64,000 bases of DNA from an uncultured Stenotrophomonas sp. (GTDB lineage: Bacteria > Pseudomonadota > Gammaproteobacteria > Xanthomonadales > Xanthomonadaceae). The translations under genes and the position numbers were made by a program. Under the pieces are notes generated by a model. It made no database searches. It was not told the origin of the DNA and worked only from the letters and a program-made list of their open reading frames with translations. The DNA lies in contig NZ_CAMFIA010000006.1 in assembly GCF_945952405.1 (NCBI RefSeq), forward strand, positions 62,001-126,000, written 5' to 3'. Below are positions 17,401 through 24,115 of the stretch, in pieces (the first letter of the stretch is position 1; every line of letters begins with the position of its first letter).

Positions 17401-18557
17401 TCTGGCAGCGGCTTATGAACGCACCGCAGGCATTGCTTGAAGACTGCAATGAACGTCAGTTGATCCGGTTGGGTTGTCAGTGGCTGATGAGTTCAAAGCA
17501 CAGGGAATCATGGGGCTATGTCTGGGAAATTCTCGTTGGACGGCATCAAGAACTTCCTGAAGGGTGGAGCCTGCAGTCACTGTTGAGCGCTGGCCTAGAT
17601 GCAATTGATGGTGTCGATAGTCCAGAGGCTGCACTGCCGATTCTCAAGCGGGTTCTTGGACATCGCGAGCACCTTTCTCCTGCTGACCTCGTACGCTCTG
17701 ACGCTCTGGTGGTTCGCTGGCTACCCGCGTTGTCCCAGCTGGCACCGGGGCCGGCGAGTCACGCGCTTGAGGCGATGCTTGACAGTGGCCTGTCTGCGGC
17801 GCCTGGCGTTCTCGATGCAACGCGAGCGTGGTGCATTGGAAACGAGCATCATGGAGCTTGGCCGTTCATTGTTGTCAAAGCGCTGGCGGCCTGGCCCGCA
17901 GAACCTGCACTTCTTGGTCTGGTTCGAGAGCTGATGCAAAGGGTTCTTTCCCATCCAAACGCGGGCTGGTTGTTCAGGGCAGATATGTTCCTTGCCTCAT
18001 TCGATATTGAGGCTTCGCCGCCGGTGCTGCAGGACCTGGTCAGATGTATTCGCAGCCGCAGGGAGGCTCCCGCCTGGGATAATGCCGATCGCTGGTTTGA
18101 AAGCGGCGAGGAATTGGATGTGGTAGTTGTGGCAGGCGGCGACAGGCCTGTAGTGGAACTACCAGGCGGCTTGCGTGGATTCTTGATCCCACCGGAATCA
18201 GGCCTGCACCCTCGACAGTCGATACGGGGGGTGGTGACCAGTTCCATGCGGTCGCTTGATCGCATCCTTGTCCGCCGGGCAGGTGCGGCGAATGAGTTGC
18301 CCCAGGTTGGGGACGTACTCGAGTGCAGAATATCCGGCTTCATGAGCTATGGCATTTTCTGCAGGAGCGGGCCGATCTCAGTCTTGATCATGGCCAGCAT
18401 GCTCCCCTCTGATCGAGGAACATGGGAGGTGCTGTTCCCGCTCGGATCAAGGCAGAAGGTGAAGATTACCAGGCGTTCTGAGAAAGGGTTCAATGGGCAG
18501 ATCCTGGAGAAGGATGCGTTGACCGTGGATCAGCATCGAGAAGCTGGCATCGTTTGA
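14463..18557 (+). CDS. Candidate defence STAND-like NTPase: Cap4-like nuclease, P-loop, W-repeats, tandem S1
   Basis: A 1364-residue protein I cannot assign to a named system. Residues 36-130 resemble the Cap4/DUF4297 PD-(D/E)xK nuclease (GLYAMAGFAFQAEVAI; E73, D77, then LLQVKRT with Q91 and K93). A P-loop NTPase follows, with Walker A GRSGAGKS (298-305) and Walker B DFLAVDDVFD (347-356). A sensor-1-like strand reads PVLLTCGPTE. From W710 to about 1056 there are nine WxxxW helical repeats, the last six exactly 40 residues apart. Residues about 1210-1345 look like two S1-type OB folds (GDVLECRISGFMSYGIF). The order effector-STAND-sensor repeats matches Avs-type antiviral proteins; the S1 tail is unusual. 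Start is uncertain: GTG 14463 has AAGGA 8 bases upstream; ATG 14484 and GTG 14493 are alternatives. The coding is more A/T-rich than its neighbours. Confidence 0.8.
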   Translation: MCQPDCRMDSVSAASDAVAVLLGIYSQTHPRRANGGLYAMAGFAFQAEVAISRAVSCLVASEDFAESGRVFVEALSDVAEQDRDGSLVLLQVKRTLTSAALDSAADEIAAIEGVDAAQPQPLKPHYGVVCQYHEIALDWRRLPSASPHSTLLKQLQAEGRLRSPQQAPNPRWQILSTIWNSHSDPFGYLRFALDRIMQRQVVAGDAAACWEVLAERYQQGRIHVPRYGQRLDIADVCVTDQVARHLEVGRRITWDRWRRGQYMPRPELVSDAVSEALALHAQGMHAEAAELSVYWLAGRSGAGKSVILLNVVSELVMSGYGVLWLKPEELEPALIQIARGDASAAPDFLAVDDVFDPDAQDKIDLARISNLIDEQGLRRWPVLLTCGPTEFADDFNEQSRLQGFSMQKREVPLLDRTDTETFMQWAALRIGADGPAVAAGRWSGMALSQSAKGQGLFVSVATELANGDMSQFGQRFAIRLKRHGSDFVRRMRQCLAVNRLYMRAPAAWLGSEDREHLEDINSDGDFVLDAGDAGQDWLRLTHPHLSDAIYPHLLQTAKARLFAEDLGDAFQRALREGHDALAQRLLITFSNDGGQARAERMRAVDDKYLAQLCVRAWQACPDGIDVGTRASMRVSLVCWPAARSCLGTSIDGLIVEALQDIDCAEGQTHALDKWPLWWRRLWRCSPGHALLVNWVVQRLAASARLASASWSHVWEDAWHYAEGGQRDALEASAFEWLSAQGHRADWHFVWKTLRHAPRADQRPFVNLLSHALPHERGSHWAYAWQEALLTPPDGYNVSGLVAQGCEWLTRGAREDQWAHVWQLLLAQTDALPQAWSEQRLIALGCDWLAGREDRAPWKYMWEILLARGHALPEGWSKQRLLRLGCDWLSGREGREQWKYVWELLLVDAGMLPHDWSETRLLSLGCEWLIGREEEIQWASVWQILMTRLDALPEDWSEQRLVEVGAAWLAAREEQDGWSYIWQRLMNAPQALLEDCNERQLIRLGCQWLMSSKHRESWGYVWEILVGRHQELPEGWSLQSLLSAGLDAIDGVDSPEAALPILKRVLGHREHLSPADLVRSDALVVRWLPALSQLAPGPASHALEAMLDSGLSAAPGVLDATRAWCIGNEHHGAWPFIVVKALAAWPAEPALLGLVRELMQRVLSHPNAGWLFRADMFLASFDIEASPPVLQDLVRCIRSRREAPAWDNADRWFESGEELDVVVVAGGDRPVVELPGGLRGFLIPPESGLHPRQSIRGVVTSSMRSLDRILVRRAGAANELPQVGDVLECRISGFMSYGIFCRSGPISVLIMASMLPSDRGTWEVLFPLGSRQKVKITRRSEKGFNGQILEKDALTVDQHREAGIV
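16590..17630 (+). repeat. W-repeat array in the NTPase gene (about 120-bp protein-coding period)
   Basis: WxxxW motifs (WAHVW, WKYMW, WKYVW, WASVW, WSYIW, WGYVW) begin at residues 817, 857, 897, 937, 977 and 1017, an exact 40-residue or 120-bp period. Degenerate earlier copies occur at 710, 746 and 780. Each unit has the form W.YVWEILL....LPE.WSEQRLL.LGCDWL.GRE. The units are diverged, not identical, in DNA. Confidence 0.9.
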
Positions 18558-18579
18558 TGCGGGAGCGGGGAGGTGAACC

Positions 18580-19441
18580 TTGATCGTCGCGGCACTGTTG
18601 ATTGCCGCACTGCTTGCAGCCCCCCCGACGCGCGGGGCTCGCCGAAGGACTGGTCGAGCACGCTGTTGAAGGACCTGGATGCGGCCGACGCAGCCCTGCG
18701 TGGCAGCCATCCAGGCGTCGTTGACCGGCACAACCGCGGTTTCGTTGCGCAGCTCGATGATGCGTTGGCCCTGGCGCGCTCACGCGCGGCCCGAGTCAAC
18801 AGCTTCGCTGGCTACTGGTGGGCCATGAAGGGCTATACGGCCTCATTCAATGATGGCCATGTCAGCCTCAATGCGTTTGCCGGCGCCCCCGAACTGCCGA
18901 CGCAATGGCCGGGCTTCCTGACCGGCTTCGACGGCGATGCACAGGTGGTCATGAGCGTGGACGGTGACCCGCGCCATCCACCCTTGGGGGCTCGATTGCT
19001 GTCCTGCGATGGCGTGGATGCACAGCGGCTTGCCGCACGCCGGGCAGGTGATTTCAATGGACGCTGGAACCTGCAGGCCAGCCGTATCCAGACCGGCGGC
19101 GAGGTGCTGCTGGAACAGGCCAATCCGTTCCTGCCCACGCCGCGCATCTGCGTTTTTCGGATGGCTGGACCGATGCTGCCTGTGGCTCGGCGTGCCTGGA
19201 CGCACTGGATCTGTGGAAGCGGCTGGGCGCCACCCAGGCAGGCGTCGAGACCTCGGCCGACAGCCTCTACATGGATGTCCGGCCACAACGGCTACCTAGC
19301 GGGCTGGCCAGGATTTCGGTGCCGATGAAGGTCTATCGCGGCCGGGCGCGCGGCTCGAATGCACCGCACGTGCCTGATCGGCGGTATGCGGGGGACATGC
19401 GTGATACGTCTGCGCTGGAAGCGTGGCTGCTGGAGCCCTGA
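18580..19441 (+). pseudogene. Decayed S41-family peptidase
   Basis: Three pieces of one secreted S41-type peptidase lie in different frames. A TTG start at 18580 behind AGGTG encodes a signal peptide (IVAALLIAALLAAPP). At the C7 tract 18620-18626 the frame shifts into KDWSSTLLKDLDAADAALRG and continues to about 19150. A shift then leads to TDAACGSACLDALDLWKRLG, where the catalytic serine region would be, ending ALEAWLLEP at TGA 19441. The stretch that should lie between the second and third pieces (beta core with the conserved GNSGG-type motif) is missing, so an internal deletion is likely. The 251-residue open frame at 18573-19328 is therefore not a real protein. It sits 22 bp after the NTPase gene. 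Confidence 0.8.
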
Positions 19442-19519
19442 GGAAGATTGATCGCCTGGAGAGTTGCCACGAACCGATCAGCTATCCTTGTCAACTCTTC
19501 AGTTGCAGGGACGAACGAC

Positions 19520-20488
19520 GTGAGTGAGAAGCCTTGGGCCGCGTATCGTGTGGCGGCGCCCGATGCGAAGGCCCAGTTCCAGAATGAGCGAACCCCTTTT
19601 CAGACCATCAGCCACACCTGTCACGTGGATGCGGCGATCGAGATCATCAAGCTGGGCAAAGTTCGACCTGGGTTGGTGTTCGACAAGTCGAAATTGAACA
19701 GGAAGCGGATTCTTGTCAGCTGGGCTTCGCCGAACGACTGGTCCACGCTGGGATATCGCTATGGCAACATCCGCTTTGACTTCGATTTCGAGGCGATCAT
19801 CAAAGACCGGCAGGCCTACTGGGTGGAGTGCATTGATAGCTACAGTCCGGCCGCGCCACGAATACTGATAACGGACCGGGACCGTGGTCGCAAGCTGAAG
19901 AAGTACGATCCCTCGGATGCTGGGGGGCCATGGTTTCGGGACAGTAGCGGAAAGGCGAACTACTTCAACAGCAAGTTCACGCTTGAGTTCATGGTGGAGG
20001 GGGCGCTTGAAATGAGTCACGTCAAGTCCATCAGCTTTGTAAAGCATCATTCGACCTGGTGCTCCGCTTCCAGTCAGGATCCTTCAAGTTGCGACTATCT
20101 AGGTAAAAGCCAGGACTTCGGTGGTTCACGGTTTGTCGCACGCTGCGCGGCAAGTCGGGTTTCACTCCAGGCCTACGCTCATAGCTTTGTCTTCTCCGAG
20201 ACTGGAAAGCCGAAGCCGAACCTGGCTTATGCCACCGCACTCAATGAGGTTATGGAGTCGCTGAATAACCCCCGCCGGAAATTCTGCAATGCGATCCAGG
20301 CCAAACGCTCCCACACCACCGCCGTTGCACGGGCCATTCTAGGTGCCTACTCATACGGAAACACCGGGGAGGCTCGGACGTTGGCCAGTCTGTTCAAAGA
20401 CATGGAGACGTGCGAGGCGGCAATTGCGGAAGTGTTCTGCAGCGTGATCGGATGGAAGGACTATCGGGCCATCCTGCCAGGCCGTTGA
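19520..20488 (+). CDS. Unrecognised 322-aa protein, possible ADP-ribosyltransferase-like fold
   Basis: GTG 19520 is chosen because AGGGA lies six to ten bases upstream; an in-frame start at 19448 lies further back with no ribosome site. Strongly patterned residues 30-180 contain SHTCHVDAAIEII, VSWASPNDW, GYRYGNIRFDFDF, YWVECIDSYSP, RILITDRD, TLEFMVE and FVKHHSTWC. The spacing of H35, R80/Y81 and E156 is reminiscent of ART/DarT-type H-Y-E or R-E arrangements, but this is a guess. The C-terminal 140 residues are helical. It is separated by 37 bp from the next gene, which has a nuclease-like signature. Its A/T-richer composition and position between the NTPase gene and core metabolism mark it as accessory. 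No function is assigned. Confidence 0.7.
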   Translation: MSEKPWAAYRVAAPDAKAQFQNERTPFQTISHTCHVDAAIEIIKLGKVRPGLVFDKSKLNRKRILVSWASPNDWSTLGYRYGNIRFDFDFEAIIKDRQAYWVECIDSYSPAAPRILITDRDRGRKLKKYDPSDAGGPWFRDSSGKANYFNSKFTLEFMVEGALEMSHVKSISFVKHHSTWCSASSQDPSSCDYLGKSQDFGGSRFVARCAASRVSLQAYAHSFVFSETGKPKPNLAYATALNEVMESLNNPRRKFCNAIQAKRSHTTAVARAILGAYSYGNTGEARTLASLFKDMETCEAAIAEVFCSVIGWKDYRAILPGR

Positions 20489-20525
20489 GCGCTGTGCTTG
20501 CGTTGATCACCATGGAGTACTTGTA

Positions 20526-21668
20526 ATGCAGCCAGGAAAGAACAATTCGTCAGGCGTAATCGGAACCAGTTCATCTGAGGGTCCTGCCATCAGCTATGAC
20601 CAGATTATGGAATTGATCCGGCAAGGCGCAGAAGGCGTGGCTGCGCAGGGCCGCGATGTACTGCCGACGCTCGCGATCTGCAGTGCGTTCGACGATTTCA
20701 ATACACTTTCCGTTGCCAAGGGCCTGGATGAGGAGGCACTCACCAGCCTGTTCCTCGGGCACCTGGGTTCGAGCATCCGCCACGCGAGCTGCATCCTGGG
20801 GCTCAGCGAAGCCTCTGCTGGGGGGCTGGGCCTTCGCTGGCTGCATTCCAGCCGCACAGCCGAGAGCGTGTTGGGCAGCGATTTCGCGCTGCTGGTGCCA
20901 GCGCCGGGACAGGAGGAGCGCTATCGCCTTGCGGTATTCCAGGCAAAGCGTGGGATCGGGTCGACCATCAATGTGAAACGGGATGGAAACTGGAAGCGTG
21001 AAATGGAATCCAATGCGGATGAGGTGCCGACGCCTGCCAACGTTTTGGACAAAGCGGCGCTGAGAGAACGCAAGCAGACTGCCGACAAGCAACTTGAGAA
21101 GTATCTGGAGATGCTGAAGTCTGGGAAGCGGATGGATACCGATACGATCTCAGAGCTTGATGCGGCACAGCGGGGTGTTGCCTGGCAGCTCACGAAACTG
21201 GTCATCCTCGCGCTCCGGCTGCGCAGTTCATTCCAGCCCGACGCGGCGGTGAGCGTCAACTATGTTCTATGGCCCGAAGAGACAGGCCTGCCCGTGACCT
21301 ACGCCCCGGTGGCGAGTGCCACCCTTGGGCCCCTTCCGGAAGCGGCAGAGAAGGCCAAGGCTGGGGAGAAGTACAGCAGTAGAGCCCAGTGCCTGGTCCC
21401 CACCCAGGACCAACTGCGCGATCTGTTGATGAATTGGCTGACAAAGGAAGACAGTACCGACGATTGGCTGGATGCATCGGCTGCCGCGGACGCCTGCATA
21501 ATGGTCACAGACTGCGTGGGCACTGTCGCCGTTGTTGATCTCCGCGGCCCGGGGCATTCACCGCAGCTGGAACATGCTCTGGATGGCCACGACCTGAGTT
21601 TGAGGGCGGAAGTCAAACCACTTGAGGGCTATGGGCGGCACTCCGCGAAATCCGACCTTACTCTCTGA
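20526..21668 (+). CDS. Unrecognised 380-aa protein with a PD-(D/E)xK-like signature
   Basis: Residues 65-145 hold LDEEALTSLFLGHL (E69/E70), VLGSDFALLVP (D119) and RLAVFQAKRG (Q139, K141). This is the E...D...QxK order of restriction-endonuclease-fold enzymes. A lysine-rich helical segment follows (KQTADKQLEKYLEMLKSGKR), then a C-terminal alpha/beta region. I do not recognise the family. It follows the 322-residue gene by 37 bp on the same strand, so the two form a likely cassette. Its 3' end overlaps the convergent acyl-CoA ligase gene by 11 bp, placing the island junction exactly at that gene's stop codon. Confidence 0.75.
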   Translation: MQPGKNNSSGVIGTSSSEGPAISYDQIMELIRQGAEGVAAQGRDVLPTLAICSAFDDFNTLSVAKGLDEEALTSLFLGHLGSSIRHASCILGLSEASAGGLGLRWLHSSRTAESVLGSDFALLVPAPGQEERYRLAVFQAKRGIGSTINVKRDGNWKREMESNADEVPTPANVLDKAALRERKQTADKQLEKYLEMLKSGKRMDTDTISELDAAQRGVAWQLTKLVILALRLRSSFQPDAAVSVNYVLWPEETGLPVTYAPVASATLGPLPEAAEKAKAGEKYSSRAQCLVPTQDQLRDLLMNWLTKEDSTDDWLDASAAADACIMVTDCVGTVAVVDLRGPGHSPQLEHALDGHDLSLRAEVKPLEGYGRHSAKSDLTL

Positions 21669-23307
21669 CGAGGGACGCCACCGCCGGATCATGCAGGCCC
21701 CGCAGCTTCTTCTTGTTGATCTTGCCCACGCTGGTGCGCTCGATCGATTCGACGAAGATGACCCGCTCGGGGATCGCATAGCGCGAGATATCCCCTGAGC
21801 GGCTGCGTGCGGCAATCAACTCGATGATCTCCGCTTCGCTGACCTCACTGCCGGCCTGCCGGACCACCAGCGGCAGCGGCCGTTCGCCCCATTTCTCGTC
21901 GGCGATGCCGATCACGGCGACCTCGCTGACCGCCGGGTGCAGCGCGATGATGTCTTCCAGTGCCAGCGATGAGATCCATTCGCCGCCGGTCTTGATCACA
22001 TCCTTGATGCGGTCGGTCACCCGCAGGTAGCCGCCACCGTCGATGTTGCCGATATCCCCGGTATGCAGATAGCCGCCCGCCCACAATGCCCTGGATGCCT
22101 CCGGGTCGTGCAGGTAGCCCTCGGTAAGCCAGGGCGCGCGCGCAACGACTTCGCCGGTGGCGATGCCATCATGGGCGACATCCTGCAGGTCCGGGTCGAC
22201 GATGCGCAGGTCCACCAGCGGCACCGGGATGCCGGCCTTGGTGCGCAATGACACCACCTGGTCCGGGTCGTCCAGTGCGTCCACATCGATCTGGGCGAGG
22301 GTCAGCAACGGGCAGGTCTCGGACATGCCATAGCCGCCGAAGATGTCGATGCCGCGCGCCAACGCGCGTTGCGCCAGCGCCCGTGGCAGCGCCGCGCCGC
22401 CGATGATCACCTTCCAGTCGCGCAGATCGGTTTCCTCGGCGGCAGGATGCTCCAGCAGCATGTGCAGGATGGTCGGCACGCAATGCGAGAAGGTCACCTT
22501 CTCGCGCGCGATCAACGCCAGCAGCTGCGCCGGCTGGTAACGGCCGGGATAGACCTGCTTGAGGCCCATCAGCGTGGCAACGTAGGGCAGCCCCCAGGCG
22601 TGCACATGGAACATCGGGGTGATCGGCATGTAGACATCGCCGCGATGCAGTCGGCCCTGGCGGGGCGCGCTGCCGAGGGCGGCCATCCCCGCCAGCGAGT
22701 GCAGCACCAGTTGCCGGTGGCTGAAATAGACGCCCTTGGGCCGTCCCGTGGTTCCGGTGGTATAGAACACCGTGGCGCGGGTGTTCTCGTCAAAATCGGG
22801 GAAATGCCCGGTCGGCGTCGCGGTACGCAGTCCCGTTTCGTACTCGGTCACGAATCCAGCCGGCAACGGACCGCCGGCATCGTCCAGCAGGACGCGCGTG
22901 TGCAGGTCCGGAAGCTGCGCTTCGATGCCTTCGAGTACCGGCAGGAACTCGCGGTTGGCCAGCATCACCCGTGCGCCACTGTGGTTCAGCGTGTAGGCAA
23001 TCTGTTCGGGTGCCAAGCGCACGTTCACCATCATCAACACCGCGCCAATCATCGGCACCGCGAAATAGGCTTCCAGATAACGATGACTGTCCCAGTCCAT
23101 CACCGCCACCGTGTCGCCGTAGCCGACGCCCAGTGAGGTCAGCAGGCCCGCCAGCTGGCCAATCCGGTCCTGCAGCGTGCGGTAGTCATGACGGACCGTG
23201 TCGCCGTAGACGATCTCCTGCCCGGGGCACACCGCCAGCGGTGTGAGCAGCAGCTGCTTGATCAGCAGGGGATAGGCGGAACTGTCGGTGGCGTCGGCAG
23301 GTGACAT
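21658..23307 (-). CDS. Medium/long-chain fatty-acyl-CoA ligase (AMP-binding)
   Basis: A 549-residue ANL-superfamily enzyme. P-loop TTGTTGRPKGVYFSHRQ, the A5 region IFGGYGMSETCPLL, GYLHTGDIGNIDGGGYLRV, the hinge DRIKDVIKTGGEWIS and the catalytic C-terminal lysine region SVGKINKKKL are all present. It is full length and presumably active, forming acyl-CoA from fatty or hydroxy-fatty acids via an acyl-adenylate. ATG 23307 was chosen over an upstream in-frame start by homologue-like length. It is divergent from the LuxR-type regulator gene. A 16-bp palindrome in the intergenic region is a candidate operator. Confidence 0.93.
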   Translation of the reverse strand: MSPADATDSSAYPLLIKQLLLTPLAVCPGQEIVYGDTVRHDYRTLQDRIGQLAGLLTSLGVGYGDTVAVMDWDSHRYLEAYFAVPMIGAVLMMVNVRLAPEQIAYTLNHSGARVMLANREFLPVLEGIEAQLPDLHTRVLLDDAGGPLPAGFVTEYETGLRTATPTGHFPDFDENTRATVFYTTGTTGRPKGVYFSHRQLVLHSLAGMAALGSAPRQGRLHRGDVYMPITPMFHVHAWGLPYVATLMGLKQVYPGRYQPAQLLALIAREKVTFSHCVPTILHMLLEHPAAEETDLRDWKVIIGGAALPRALAQRALARGIDIFGGYGMSETCPLLTLAQIDVDALDDPDQVVSLRTKAGIPVPLVDLRIVDPDLQDVAHDGIATGEVVARAPWLTEGYLHDPEASRALWAGGYLHTGDIGNIDGGGYLRVTDRIKDVIKTGGEWISSLALEDIIALHPAVSEVAVIGIADEKWGERPLPLVVRQAGSEVSEAEIIELIAARSRSGDISRYAIPERVIFVESIERTSVGKINKKKLRGLHDPAVASLVRE

Positions 23308-23382
23308 CGGGTGTCCTCGTGGGCGTAGCGTGGGTCGCCGCCCTTCATGCCACCACACTAGCGGTACGTCCGCCTGGCACCA

Positions 23383-23398
23383 GCGTACCTAGGTACGC
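23383..23398. promoter_or_regulatory. Perfect 16-bp palindrome GCGTACCTAGGTACGC
   Basis: Lies between the divergent acyl-CoA ligase and LuxR-type regulator genes. Its ACCTAGGT core recurs in a second palindrome at 31148. A dyad of this kind suits a dimeric NarL/LuxR-type regulator such as the one encoded next to it. Confidence 0.55.
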
Positions 23399-23436
23399 CT
23401 GCCCGACTGCGGACGATTTGCTACTCTCGCCATGAC

Positions 23437-24111
23437 ATGCCGACCCTGCTCATCGCCGATGACCACCCGTTGTTCCGCGCGGCACTGCATCGCGCGGCGG
23501 AGGAGGCTGTCGCCGACCTGCAGATCAGCGAAGCCGACTCGCTGGACAGCGTGCTTGAAACGCTCGAGAGCCAGGCGACCGACCTGATGCTGTTGGACCT
23601 GCACATGCCGGGGAATCACGGCTTGGCTGGCCTGGCCACGATCCGTGCAGCGCAGCCGGGGCTGGCGATCATCATCGTTTCGGCCAATGAAGAACCGCAG
23701 GTGATCCGGCGTGCCATCGATCTCGGCGCGGCCGGCTATCTGCCGAAGAGTTCGGGACTGAGCGAGCTGCAATCGGCGTTGCAGTCGGTGCTGGAAGGCG
23801 AACGCTGGATCCCCGCCGTGCTGCGGGAGCCGGTGGCACGGCTGGCGCCGTTCAGCAGGGACGCCGATCTGGCGGCGCGACTGGCGAGCCTGTCCGCGCA
23901 CCAGTACAAGGTGCTGGGGCTGGTGGCGGAAGGCCTGCTCAACAAGCAGATCGCCGACCGGCTGGGGGTCCAGCTGCGCACGGTGAAGGCGCACATGACC
24001 CGCATCATGGAACGGTTGGGCGTACGCAATCGTGCACAGGCGATCCGCGTGCTGCACGAAATGGGCCTGGCCGATCCTTCGCGGCAGATCGAAGAGGCCT
24101 CTGGCCCCTGA
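23437..24111 (+). CDS. NarL/LuxR-family response regulator, CrbR/ErdR-like
   Basis: A 224-residue two-domain regulator. The receiver domain has acidic pocket IADDHPLF, phospho-acceptor in LMLLDLHMPG (D52-54 region), switch residue in IIVSANEE, and lysine in GYLPKSS. The C-terminal LuxR HTH is LNKQIADRLGVQLRTVKAHMTRIMERLGV. It is convergent, with a 4-bp gap, to a hybrid kinase with a sodium-solute-symporter-like sensor domain. This partner arrangement matches CrbSR/MxtR-ErdR systems that control acetate and short-chain acid metabolism. Regulation of the surrounding acyl-CoA ligase and uptake genes is inferred. Confidence 0.9.
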   Translation: MPTLLIADDHPLFRAALHRAAEEAVADLQISEADSLDSVLETLESQATDLMLLDLHMPGNHGLAGLATIRAAQPGLAIIIVSANEEPQVIRRAIDLGAAGYLPKSSGLSELQSALQSVLEGERWIPAVLREPVARLAPFSRDADLAARLASLSAHQYKVLGLVAEGLLNKQIADRLGVQLRTVKAHMTRIMERLGVRNRAQAIRVLHEMGLADPSRQIEEASGP

Positions 24112-24115
24112 GCGG

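Noticed and set aside
16590..17630. CRISPR-like or DNA tandem repeat
   Set aside because: The 120-bp period reflects protein W-repeats; units are diverged and there are no spacers.
18573..19328. 251-aa open frame as an intact peptidase
   Set aside because: Signal peptide and catalytic C-terminal part are in other frames; treated as a pseudogene.
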